The notes beneath the pieces are model-generated. The model was given only the letters and a program-made list of their open reading frames with translations, ran no database searches and had not been told where the DNA came from. The translations under genes and the position numbers were made by a program. From the NCBI GenBank assembly GCA_023389535.1, contig JAEWEH010000094.1, positions 1 through 6,001 on the forward strand: a stretch of DNA of 6,001 nucleotides. Reading direction: 5' to 3'. The first letter of the stretch is position 1, and every line of letters begins with the position of its first letter. Source of the stretch: Pseudomonadota bacterium (GTDB lineage Bacteria; Pseudomonadota; Gammaproteobacteria; Burkholderiales; Burkholderiaceae_B). Shown piece by piece: positions 1 to 5,780 of this stretch.

Positions 1-906
1 GTTCTGGAAGCTCCAGTTCAAGAGTTTCAGGCTGTTTTCCGTACGCGCCGAATCGCTGGCGGCGCCCACAATGACCGAGACGATGCGCCGACCATCGCGC
101 AAGGCGGTAGCGACCAGGCAATAGCCCGCCGATTGGGTATGGCCGGTTTTCAGGCCATCCACCGATTCGTCAGTCCAGAGCAGGCGGTTGCGGTTGTTCT
201 GCTTGATCTTGTTGTAAGTGAATTCTTTCTGACTGTAGTAGTGCAGATACTGTGGAAAACGCGTCACCAGGTTCCGGGCCAGGGTGGCCAGGTCACGCAC
301 CGTGGTCAAGTGCGTGGGATCCGGCAAGCCGGTGGAGTTGACGAAATGCGTGTCGCGCAAGCCCTGCTTGGCCGCCTCGTCGTTCATCAGTGCCGCAAAG
401 GCCCCTTCGCTGCCCGCCACGGCTTCGGCCAAGGCGACGCTGGCGTCATTGCCGGACTGCACGATCACGCCCTGCAACAGCTCGTCCACCGAGACCTGCG
501 TATTGGGCTTGATGAACATGCGCGAACCTTCCGTACGCCAGGCCTTCTCGGACACATTCACCTGCTGGTCCAGACTGAGCCGCTTGTTTTCAAGCGCGTC
601 GAACACCACATAGGCCGCCATCAGCTTGGTCAGCGAAGCGGGCTCCACTTTTTCATCCGGGTTTTGCGACGCAATGATCTGGCCGCTATTGGCGTCCAGT
701 GTCAGCCATGCCTTGGCGGTCAGAGTGGGGGGCGGCACAGTGGCCAGTTCGCCGACCGTAGCCACAACGCCCGCCCCGGCGGGAACGACTGTCGTCGTGT
801 CGGGTGTAGCGGGAGTCTGGGCAAAGGCCAGCGCGGGGGAAAGAAGCAGAACTGCGGCGACGTGGCGCAAGTTGGCAAAAGAAAGGCGAGTATTTTTGAA
901 AGTCAT
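1..906 (-). CDS. dacC: D-alanyl-D-alanine carboxypeptidase (PBP5/6 type, DacC-like), C-terminus cut by window edge
   Basis: A periplasmic low-molecular-weight penicillin-binding protein that removes the terminal D-Ala from peptidoglycan pentapeptides. The 302 visible residues show a signal peptide (basic start, hydrophobic core about 16-28, likely cleavage after Ala-Phe-Ala at 27-29) and a Pro/Thr-rich linker to about residue 62. All three active-site motifs of the serine peptidase S11 family follow: SLTK at 91-94 (Ser91 nucleophile, Lys94), SGN at 151-153 and KTG at 253-255. Family members are usually about 380-400 residues, so the end of the catalytic domain and the C-terminal beta-rich domain with its membrane-anchoring helix lie outside the window. 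The start is uncertain by two codons: ATG-CCG-ATG gives starts at 912 or 906, neither with a clear Shine-Dalgarno. I chose 906. The enzyme class is secure; the symbol dacC rather than dacA is by analogy. Confidence 0.93.
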   Translation of the reverse strand, partial: MTFKNTRLSFANLRHVAAVLLLSPALAFAQTPATPDTTTVVPAGAGVVATVGELATVPPPTLTAKAWLTLDANSGQIIASQNPDEKVEPASLTKLMAAYVVFDALENKRLSLDQQVNVSEKAWRTEGSRMFIKPNTQVSVDELLQGVIVQSGNDASVALAEAVAGSEGAFAALMNDEAAKQGLRDTHFVNSTGLPDPTHLTTVRDLATLARNLVTRFPQYLHYYSQKEFTYNKIKQNNRNRLLWTDESVDGLKTGHTQSAGYCLVATALRDGRRIVSVIVGAASDSARTENSLKLLNWSFQN

Positions 907-966
907 CGGCATACTGGAAAATAAACCCGCTATAAAAGATGGGCGGCTGGCAACGGGCAAAAGGCC

Positions 967-995
967 ATTATAGGCAGACGGCCCGCGAGCTTACA
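967..995 (-). promoter_or_regulatory. Candidate sigma-70 promoter of dacC
   Basis: On the minus strand a perfect -10 hexamer TATAAT lies at 967-972. The -35 is weak: TGTAAG at 990-995 with a 17-bp spacer, or CTGTAA one base further out. The -10 ends about 60 bases before the dacC start, giving an untranslated leader of roughly 50 bases. The -10 is seen directly; promoter function is inferred. Confidence 0.45.
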
Positions 996-1027
996 GACGC
1001 GTACCTTCTGTTTCATCAGGAAAAGCG

Positions 1028-1060
1028 CAAACGTTTGAAACCATAATTGATAAAACGTTT
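1028..1060. promoter_or_regulatory. Paired AAACGTTT palindromes, possible LacI/PurR-type operator
   Basis: The 8-bp palindrome AAACGTTT occurs at 1029-1036 and again at 1053-1060, 24 bp apart start to start. The first copy extends to a 10-bp palindrome, CAAACGTTTG (1028-1037), and in context matches 12 of 16 positions of the E. coli PurR box ACGCAAACGTTTGCGT. The second matches mainly in the core. They sit 56-93 bp upstream of the dacC -10 box and just beyond the stop of the hydrolase gene. The palindromes are seen; operator function is inferred, and no LacI-family gene lies in the window. Confidence 0.3.
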
Positions 1061-1078
1061 CGACAGCACGAAGCGACG

Positions 1079-1729
1079 TCACAAGCCCATGGCAGCCAGT
1101 CTTTGTTGAATCAACAGCTTGACCGTCGGCAGCTTGCCATGAAAGAAATGGCTGGCCTCTGGGATCACCACCATGGGCAAGCCGCGCCCACGCGCAAAAT
1201 CCATGGCTTCGGACAAGGGCACGACTTCGTCTTGTTCGCCGTGTATCAATAGGGTGTCGTCGGGCACCGACACATCGCGGAACTTGAAGCGATCAACGGC
1301 CGAACCCACCAGCATCAAGGCGTCGGGCACGGTCCGCTGCTGTTCTGCCAGCTGCGAATAAAGCTGTGCCGCCACAGACGTACCAAAAGAAAACCCGCCC
1401 AATACCCATTTGCCCGCCGCCGCTTCCGGATACGCGTCCGTAAACTGCTGCACCAGCGCGGCCATATCGGCGGTTTCGCCAACGGCTGCATCAAACTGCC
1501 CGGCTGATGCGCCGACCCCGCGAAAATTGGGCCGTAGCGCAATCAGGCCCGCCTGCACGCAGGCACGAGCAATGGTCGTAACGATTTTATTGTCCCGGGC
1601 GCCGCCATGCAGCGGATGCGGATGCAACACCAGCGCCCAGCCCCGCGGTGTTCCGGCAGGGGTTTCCAGCGCGCAATCAATGTCGCCGGACGCGCCCTGA
1701 AACACCACTTTTTCCGTGCGAGCAAGCAT
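1079..1729 (-). CDS. Small alpha/beta hydrolase of the COG2945 type
   Basis: A 216-residue cytoplasmic alpha/beta-fold hydrolase with no signal peptide. It begins with a beta-strand region, then HPHPLHGG at 36-43 (oxyanion-hole region typical of this group), RPNFRGVGASAG at 66-77, and the nucleophile elbow GFSFG at 112-116 with Ser114. The likely acid is Asp167 in GEQDEVVP, and the catalytic base is His194 in SHFFHG (His197 is close by). Spacing and length fit the compact COG2945 group, which lacks a large lid domain. The substrate is unknown; members are annotated as hydrolases or dienelactone-hydrolase-like proteins without proven activity. I chose the ATG at 1729; a TTG two codons upstream (1735) is possible, and neither has a clear Shine-Dalgarno. 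It is divergent from birA and runs in the same direction as dacC, but the 172-bp gap with its own promoter argues against a shared operon. Confidence 0.85.
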   Translation of the reverse strand: MLARTEKVVFQGASGDIDCALETPAGTPRGWALVLHPHPLHGGARDNKIVTTIARACVQAGLIALRPNFRGVGASAGQFDAAVGETADMAALVQQFTDAYPEAAAGKWVLGGFSFGTSVAAQLYSQLAEQQRTVPDALMLVGSAVDRFKFRDVSVPDDTLLIHGEQDEVVPLSEAMDFARGRGLPMVVIPEASHFFHGKLPTVKLLIQQRLAAMGL

Positions 1730-1804
1730 AATCAATAGTTTCGGTTATAAACACAGGCTGGCATATTCTACGCCACCGGACCTTCGCATTGCCCATCGTT
1801 CACC
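1730..1804. promoter_or_regulatory. Divergent intergenic region between the hydrolase gene and birA
   Basis: Both genes start outward from this 75-bp gap, so both promoters are expected here or nearby. On the minus strand TATAAC (1744-1749) could be a -10, which would leave a leader of under ten bases. On the plus strand TATTCT (1764-1769) is a 4-of-6 -10 match about 36 bases before birA. No -35 hexamer is convincing for either, and birA has no visible Shine-Dalgarno. Only the divergent layout is certain. Confidence 0.3.
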
Positions 1805-2686
1805 ATGACCACCCGTGCCCCTTCCCTTGCCGCATTACCCGACCCCGCCGTGCTTGCGCACGAACTTACGACGGCTCTGCCCGGCTTCAGGCAAGTGCAA
1901 TGGGTGCACAAGACGGATTCAACGAATGCGGACCTGCTGAACATGGCGCGCGGCGACAATGGGCCGGTGGCCCGCCCCTGGTTATTGGGCGCTCATTTGC
2001 AAGACAGGGGCCGGGGGCGCGCCGGGCGGCGCTGGCAAAACCGGCCCGGCGCCAATCTGATGTTTTCGTGTGCTTTCGATGTGTTTTTGCCGCCGCGGAA
2101 ATTGGCCGCACTGTCTCCATTGGCGGGGCTGGCGGCCTGCGAGGCCTTGCGCGGCGTACTGCAGCCCGCCAATTATGGCCACCTGGCCATGAAATGGCCC
2201 AATGACCTGCTATGGCGCAATGCCAAGCTGGCGGGCATACTGGTCGAAGCCACCCGGGCCGGCATCGCCCGGTCTTCGGTCGACCACTATGTGATCATCA
2301 TCGGGATGGGCCTGAATCTGGACGATGCGCGCGCGCTTAGCGTGTCGCTGAATCGCCAGGTGTCGGACTGGGCCGAGGTCGCCAGCCACGATGCCCAGGC
2401 GGCAGCCGCCAGCGCCGCGACGCTGGTGGCACGGGTGGCGCAGGCCTGGTACGACAGCCTGAACGACGTCACCGCCCATGGCTTCGCCTCCGTACCCACG
2501 CGCTACGCACAAGTCGACGCCCTGCTCGGCCAGCACATCAATGTATTGGACGACGGCCGCATCCTGCACGCCGGCATCGCCTGTGGCGTGAACGACCATG
2601 GGCAGCTGCTCTTGCGTACGCCCAGCGGGGAAGTCCCGGTTTCCGTGGGCGAGGTATCGGTACGTCCGGCGCGGGAGCATCCATAA
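1805..2686 (+). CDS. birA: Biotin--[acetyl-CoA-carboxylase] ligase, monofunctional (no DNA-binding domain)
   Basis: Activates biotin to biotinyl-5'-AMP and transfers it to the lysine of biotin carboxyl carrier protein, needed for acetyl-CoA carboxylase. In the 293 residues I see DSTN at 38-41, the biotinyl-AMP binding loop GRGRAGRRW at 69-77 preceded by Gln66, KWPND at 130-134 (a hallmark with the catalytic lysine), KLAGILVE at 141-148 and GMGLN at 167-171. The last 50 residues (about 244-286) fit the small SH3-like C-terminal domain. The first 30 residues are too short and lack a helix-turn-helix, so this is a group I ligase, unlike the bifunctional repressor of E. coli. Its TAA shares an A with the ATG of coaX, indicating translational coupling. 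The ATG at 1805 is the natural start because the family domain begins soon after. Function is secure. Confidence 0.95.
   Translation: MTTRAPSLAALPDPAVLAHELTTALPGFRQVQWVHKTDSTNADLLNMARGDNGPVARPWLLGAHLQDRGRGRAGRRWQNRPGANLMFSCAFDVFLPPRKLAALSPLAGLAACEALRGVLQPANYGHLAMKWPNDLLWRNAKLAGILVEATRAGIARSSVDHYVIIIGMGLNLDDARALSVSLNRQVSDWAEVASHDAQAAAASAATLVARVAQAWYDSLNDVTAHGFASVPTRYAQVDALLGQHINVLDDGRILHAGIACGVNDHGQLLLRTPSGEVPVSVGEVSVRPAREHP
2674..2677 (+). promoter_or_regulatory. Shine-Dalgarno of coaX inside the end of birA
   Basis: GGAG (within GCGGGAG) lies 8 bases before the coaX ATG at 2686. It supports this start and independent ribosome loading in addition to termination-reinitiation at the overlapping TAATG. 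It is one of the few clear ribosome binding sites in the window. Confidence 0.6.
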
Positions 2687-3534
2687 TGTTGCTGCTGATT
2701 GATGCCGGCAACACGCGGATCAAGCTGGGATGGCTGGACCGGCGCACCGGACGCCGCGAAACAAGCGCCCTGACGTTTGCCCACGAGCATGCCGGCCAAC
2801 TGGCTGCCGAACTGGAACAGCTGGGCCTGGCGCCGCATGCCGCCCTGGGGGTGAACGTGGCCGGCGCGGCCGCGGGGCAAGCACTAAGCGACCTGCTGGA
2901 GCAGCACTACCGTTTCGCGGTGCAATGGGTGACGCCGCAACCCCTGGCCGCCGGGGTGATCAATGGCTACGACATCCCGGGTCAACTGGGCGCCGACCGC
3001 TGGATGTCCATGCTGGGTGTGGCGCCCCGCGCGCAGCATGGCCCAATACTGCTGGCCAGCTTCGGCACCGCTACGACGATAGATACGCTGGCGCCCGAGC
3101 CCATGGCCGACCCCATGCCGGCAGCCGATGGGCAGCATGCGCCTGATCGGCCGCTCTGGCGCTTCCATGGCGGGCTGATCTTCCCCGGGCCGGCGCTGAT
3201 GCGGTCATCATTGGCCCGTGGCACCGCCAACCTGCCGGAAGCGGAAGCGCCGGTGACCACATACCCCACACATACTCATCAAGCCATCAGCAGCGGCATC
3301 GCTGCTTCGCAGGCGGGCGCCGTATTGCGCCAATGGCGCGAAGGCCTGGAGCGCTTCGGCCAAGCACCACGCGTATTCTGCAGCGGAGGCGCCTGGCCTG
3401 TTGTGGAGCATGAAATCCGGCGCGGCCTCGCGCGTGCGCAAACCGATCTGGGGTTACCCGTACAAGACATAACATGGGTGGGAGCGCCCGTGCTGGATGG
3501 CCTGGCCAGGCTGGCCATGCAAGACGCGATCTGA
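2686..3534 (+). CDS. coaX: Type III pantothenate kinase (CoaX; Baf in Bordetella)
   Basis: Phosphorylates pantothenate with ATP, the first step of coenzyme A synthesis, in the cytoplasm. The 282 residues have the ASKHA-fold signatures of CoaX: phosphate loop DAGNTRIK at 6-13, pantothenate-site GADRW at 102-106 (Asp104 the expected catalytic base), FGTATTID at 126-133, and GGLIFPG at 162-168. The C-terminal dimer-forming half carries the conserved HQAISSGI at 198-205 and a CSGGAWP segment at 232-238. Residues 135-160 form a Pro/Met/Ala-rich stretch between FGTATTID and GGLIFPG where most family members, as I recall them, have only a short turn. The Bordetella orthologue is known as Bvg accessory factor because it raised toxin gene expression in a heterologous host. 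It follows birA with a one-base overlap, so one transcript is likely. Function is secure. Confidence 0.94.
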   Translation: MLLLIDAGNTRIKLGWLDRRTGRRETSALTFAHEHAGQLAAELEQLGLAPHAALGVNVAGAAAGQALSDLLEQHYRFAVQWVTPQPLAAGVINGYDIPGQLGADRWMSMLGVAPRAQHGPILLASFGTATTIDTLAPEPMADPMPAADGQHAPDRPLWRFHGGLIFPGPALMRSSLARGTANLPEAEAPVTTYPTHTHQAISSGIAASQAGAVLRQWREGLERFGQAPRVFCSGGAWPVVEHEIRRGLARAQTDLGLPVQDITWVGAPVLDGLARLAMQDAI

Positions 3535-3570
3535 TCCACGGCCCTGCGCGGCCGCCCGGCACATGGCGCG

Positions 3571-3750
3571 TCAGCGCGCTGCCGACTGCGTCGCAGCGCG
3601 AGGCTCACCCAGGACGACGGCTTGCTGGTTTCTTTCTGACAGCATGCGATGTTCGCGGCCCTCTTCGCTGGGCGGAGTGCCGAAAAACCCCTGGCCGAAC
3701 GCCAGGAGGGCGAGATTGGCCAACAGCACGATAAGAAACAAGGAACGCAT
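3571..3750 (-). CDS. Small predicted single-pass membrane protein, 59 residues
   Basis: A short protein with Met-Arg-Ser followed by one strongly hydrophobic segment (about residues 4-18), then GQGFFGTPPSEEGRE (19-33) and a polar tail ending in Ala/Arg. The pattern of a membrane anchor followed by GQG-x-x-GTPPS-x-x-GR resembles, from memory, the N-terminus of SPOR-domain or hypothetical envelope proteins of Burkholderiales, but no SPOR domain follows: a TGA ends the frame. Codon use is normal for the window, which supports a real gene. I chose the ATG at 3750 because the 34 in-frame residues upstream are basic and would bury the membrane segment. No Shine-Dalgarno precedes it. A weak -10 (TACACT on the minus strand, 3780-3785) lies 30 bases upstream. 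It converges on coaX with a 36-bp gap. Function unknown; topology likely a short N-in anchor with periplasmic tail, or a signal-like segment. Confidence 0.6.
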   Translation of the reverse strand: MRSLFLIVLLANLALLAFGQGFFGTPPSEEGREHRMLSERNQQAVVLGEPRAATQSAAR

Positions 3751-3769
3751 AAACAGGAGATGGGAACGG

Positions 3770-3785
3770 ACTGGATCCCAGTGTA
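3770..3785 (-). promoter_or_regulatory. Candidate -10 box with adjoining 13-bp inverted repeat upstream of the small membrane protein gene
   Basis: The arms ACTGG and CCAGT are separated by 3 bases (3770-3782) and overlap the minus-strand -10-like TACACT (3780-3785). The expected transcription start falls in or beside the repeat, giving a leader of about 20 bases. No good -35 is seen. Both the promoter and the operator reading are tentative. Confidence 0.2.
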
Positions 3786-3888
3786 AACCATGCGCCCGCC
3801 CCATAGAACTTAGCCGGGCCCCGCCTGAAGGCCTAGATCGGGGAATCTTCACGACGACGGGCGGAAAATGCGCAGCCGAGCTCCCCCG

Positions 3889-3912
3889 GCGGACCGCCGA
3901 CGGCGGCTCCGC
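3889..3912 (-). terminator. GC-rich inverted repeat downstream of gntR, possible terminator
   Basis: Starting 19 bases past the gntR stop on the minus strand, the arms GCGGA+CCGCCG and CGGCGG+C+TCCGC pair with one bulged base and a very tight turn, so the realistic stem is about 9 pairs with a 5-base loop. There is no T-run directly after it; the first (TTTT) comes more than 20 bases later. It could slow or end transcription from gntR but is not a standard intrinsic terminator. Confidence 0.25.
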
Positions 3913-3930
3913 ACACGACGCGAGTCAGCC

Positions 3931-4695
3931 TTAACCGGCCATGGGCTGCACTGCCACCTGGGCAAACGACATGGGGGCGCGCAAGCTGGCCGTGTTCTTG
4001 GTCATGCGCGGCAAGCGGCGGTGTGCGTCGGGATTGAAATACATATGGCCGGGCTGCATTTCCGCAATTTCGGCAAAGCCGCGAGTCGCATTGCGGATAT
4101 GCGATGCCGCGATGTCCATGGCCGCCAGCGCATCGCCGGCCAGCAGAGCATCCAGCAGCTCCTGATGCTCTTGCCAGCTTGCGTCCCGGCTGTTGCCCAG
4201 GGCATCGGGCAAGCATCCCCAGTAAGGGTTGATACGCTTGCGCAAGCGCAATACCTGTTCGCGCATGTAGGTATTGCCGCTGGCCAGATAGATACCGTCG
4301 TGAAACTGCAAGTTGTATTGCGCATAGGCGTGGGCATCCGACCGGGCCACAATCTGCCGGCCGTCCTCCTGTATCTGGCCCAGCTTCTTCAACTGCCCGA
4401 CGCTGATGCGCTTGCAGGCGAGCTTGGCGCACAGGCCTTCCGCGTAGGCCAGGGCCTCCAGCATTTCGACCAATTCGGCGGCATTCATTTCGATGACATA
4501 AATGCCTGCACGCGGCAGGATATGCACGAAGCCGTCGGCGCCCAGTTGCAGCAAAGCTTCCCGGACGGGTGTGCGCGACACGTCAAATTCCTTGCAAAGC
4601 TGCGATTCGTCCAGCGTGGACCCGGGTGGCAGCACGCCGGAGACCAGACGGTTCTCCAGTTCCGCGCGTACCCGGTCGGTATTGGTCATGAACAT
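3931..4695 (-). CDS. GntR-family transcriptional regulator, FCD (FadR-type) subfamily
   Basis: A 254-residue DNA-binding regulator. The N-terminal winged helix-turn-helix spans about residues 5-70, with the classic recognition-helix stretch SRTPVREAL at 40-48 and the wing GFVHILPRAGIYV at 55-67. Residues about 73-212 are the helical FCD ligand-binding domain; Asn128, His132 (N-x-x-x-FH), His177 (QEH) and His199 (ASH) sit where this family binds a metal ion that helps hold a small carboxylate effector. A basic, Pro-containing tail (about 215-254) extends beyond the FCD fold. The start is ATG 4695 or, two codons later, ATG 4689; neither has a Shine-Dalgarno. No catabolic genes adjoin it, so effector and regulon are unknown. 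It is divergent from galU, and the gap holds repeated octamers that may be its own operators. Family assignment is firm; role is open. Confidence 0.92.
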   Translation of the reverse strand: MFMTNTDRVRAELENRLVSGVLPPGSTLDESQLCKEFDVSRTPVREALLQLGADGFVHILPRAGIYVIEMNAAELVEMLEALAYAEGLCAKLACKRISVGQLKKLGQIQEDGRQIVARSDAHAYAQYNLQFHDGIYLASGNTYMREQVLRLRKRINPYWGCLPDALGNSRDASWQEHQELLDALLAGDALAAMDIAASHIRNATRGFAEIAEMQPGHMYFNPDAHRRLPRMTKNTASLRAPMSFAQVAVQPMAG

Positions 4696-4704
4696 CGGGG
4701 CGGC

Positions 4705-4771
4705 AAACTACAGTACGAAAATGCCGAAGACATTTTGTGTAGTTTTATGTAGTTTCTAACTTAGGTAGTTT
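4705..4771. repeat. Cluster of TGTAGTTT-like octamers in the gntR-galU gap
   Basis: TGTAGTTT occurs exactly at 4738-4745 and 4748-4755, starts 10 bp apart. GGTAGTTT, one mismatch, is at 4764-4771. An exact inverted copy, AAACTACA, is at 4705-4712, only 10 bases before the gntR start. Four copies in 67 bp, in phase with about one and three helical turns for the first three, look like protein binding sites. The DNA here is much more AT-rich than its surroundings. The GntR protein encoded alongside is the natural candidate, but that is inference, and the arrangement is not the short palindrome usual for FadR-like proteins. Confidence 0.45.
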
Positions 4772-4807
4772 AGCCAGCACTGTTTTAGCGTTAAAGCCCG
4801 ATTACAC

Positions 4808-4835
4808 GTCATAAAGCTCCGTATATGCTTATATT
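4808..4835 (+). promoter_or_regulatory. Candidate galU promoter
   Basis: TATATT at 4830-4835 matches 5 of 6 bases of the -10 consensus, with GTCATA at 4808-4813 (3 of 6 of the -35) and a 16-bp spacer. It would give a leader of about 108 bases before the galU ATG. An overlapping TATATG (4822-4827) is an alternative -10. The stretch 4836-4949 holds no ORF and no strong hairpin that I can see. Confidence 0.3.
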
Positions 4836-4949
4836 GGCCGCGCGCTTTGTGGCCGCCCGCTTCCCAGGTAGGCACAGATCTTGCTCTGGCGCGTCAAAGG
4901 CCCCGCGCCACTGGGGTATTATTTCGCTCATAACGACCAGTCCAACAAT

Positions 4950-5780
4950 ATGAAACCTATCCGTAAAGCTGTTTTCCCTGTCGCGGGCCTGGGCACCCGC
5001 TTTCTGCCAGCCACCAAGGCCATGCCGAAAGAAATGCTGCCCATCGTGGACAAGCCACTGATCCAATACGCCGTCGAAGAAGTCATTGCCGCGGGCATCA
5101 CCGATCTGATCTTCATCACCGGGCGCAACAAGCGCGCCATCGAGGATCACTTCGATACGGTGCCGGAACTCGAAGCCGACCTGAAAGCCAAGAATAAGCT
5201 GGAACTGCTCGAAACCGTGCGCAACGTAATTCCGGCCAATGTGAACTTCATTTATACGCGTCAACCGGCGCCGCTGGGGCTGGGCCATGCGGTATTGTGC
5301 GCGGCGCCCATCGTTGGCAACGAGCCCTTTGTCGTTGTGCTGGCCGACGACTTGATCGACGCCGACATCTCGGTCACCCAGCAACTGGTGGAAGCCGCCC
5401 ATCAGCACAATGGCAGCGTCATCGCCATCCAGGACGTCCAGCGCGAACACACCGACCGCTACGGCATCATCTCGGGTGAACGGGTAAACGGCCACACCAC
5501 GCGCATGTCGGGCATGATCGAAAAACCGGCGCCCGACCAGGCGCCGACCACGCTGGCCGTCGTGGGCCGTTACGTACTCGAACCCGAGATCTTCGAACAC
5601 CTGCGCCAGACGCAGGCGGGCGTCGGCGGCGAAATCCAGTTGACCGACGGCATTGCCAGCCTGCTCAAGGCGCGACCAGTGTTCGGACTGGAATACGAAG
5701 GCATGCGCTACGATTGCGGCAGCAAAGCGGGCTTCTTTCAAGCCACACTGGAGCTAGGCCGCAAGTATCACAACCTGTAG
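4950..5780 (+). CDS. galU: UTP--glucose-1-phosphate uridylyltransferase (UDP-glucose pyrophosphorylase)
   Basis: Makes UDP-glucose from UTP and glucose-1-phosphate in the cytoplasm, the glucosyl and galactosyl donor precursor for lipopolysaccharide core, exopolysaccharide and osmoregulated glucans. The 276 residues show the nucleotide-binding signature [19 protein letters not shown] at 13-31 with downstream VDKPLIQY, the segment [10 protein letters not shown] at 105-114, the metal-binding LADD at 131-134, IEKP at 190-193, GGEIQLTD at 226-233 and YDCGSKAG at 254-261. Length is normal for bacterial GalU, and nothing is missing. I chose the ATG at 4950 because Met-Lys-Pro-Ile-Arg-Lys-Ala-Val is the usual N-terminus; an upstream TTG at 4881 would add 23 unrelated residues. 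There is no clear Shine-Dalgarno. It is divergent from gntR across 254 bp and its last 13 bases overlap the convergent waaA. Function is secure. Confidence 0.96.
   Translation: MKPIRKAVFPVAGLGTRFLPATKAMPKEMLPIVDKPLIQYAVEEVIAAGITDLIFITGRNKRAIEDHFDTVPELEADLKAKNKLELLETVRNVIPANVNFIYTRQPAPLGLGHAVLCAAPIVGNEPFVVVLADDLIDADISVTQQLVEAAHQHNGSVIAIQDVQREHTDRYGIISGERVNGHTTRMSGMIEKPAPDQAPTTLAVVGRYVLEPEIFEHLRQTQAGVGGEIQLTDGIASLLKARPVFGLEYEGMRYDCGSKAGFFQATLELGRKYHNL

Noticed and set aside
133..924. Plus-strand open frame of 263 codons over the dacC region
   Set aside because: It lies antisense to dacC, whose signal peptide and three penicillin-binding motifs are unmistakable. Its protein is low in recognisable structure and is explained by GC-rich codon bias.
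1058..1078. Possible terminator after the hydrolase gene (TTCG/CGAA stem followed by TTTT on the minus strand)
   Set aside because: The stem is only 4 pairs and the T-run belongs to the AAACGTTT palindrome region; too weak to support.
3539..3579. Small GC hairpins between coaX and the convergent small gene (CGGCC/GGCCG at about 3539-3554; GCGCG-TCAG-CGCGC at 3566-3579)
   Set aside because: Stems of 5 pairs with no T-run on either strand; common by chance in DNA this GC-rich, so not called as terminators.
3279..3791. Minus-strand open frame of 170 codons spanning the end of coaX and the small membrane protein
   Set aside because: Overlaps most of the coaX C-terminus and the better-supported 59-residue frame; rich in Cys, Arg, Ser and Pro, as expected for an off-frame reading.
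3497..3934. Plus-strand open frame of 145 codons after coaX
   Set aside because: Composition dominated by Arg, Ala and Pro, starts inside coaX and is antisense to the small membrane protein; no domain or ribosome binding site.
3868..4752. Plus-strand open frame of 294 codons over gntR
   Set aside because: Antisense to a clear GntR/FCD gene; it mirrors codon bias and runs across the AT-rich gap without a ribosome binding site.
4881..4949. N-terminal extension of GalU from a TTG at 4881
   Set aside because: GalU proteins start close to the Arg-Lys-Ala-Val-Phe-Pro strand; the added 23 residues do not resemble the family and are in the leader region.
4809..5741. Minus-strand open frame of 310 codons over galU
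   Set aside because: Longer than galU but fully antisense to it; no domain is recognisable, while the plus-strand GalU motifs are complete.
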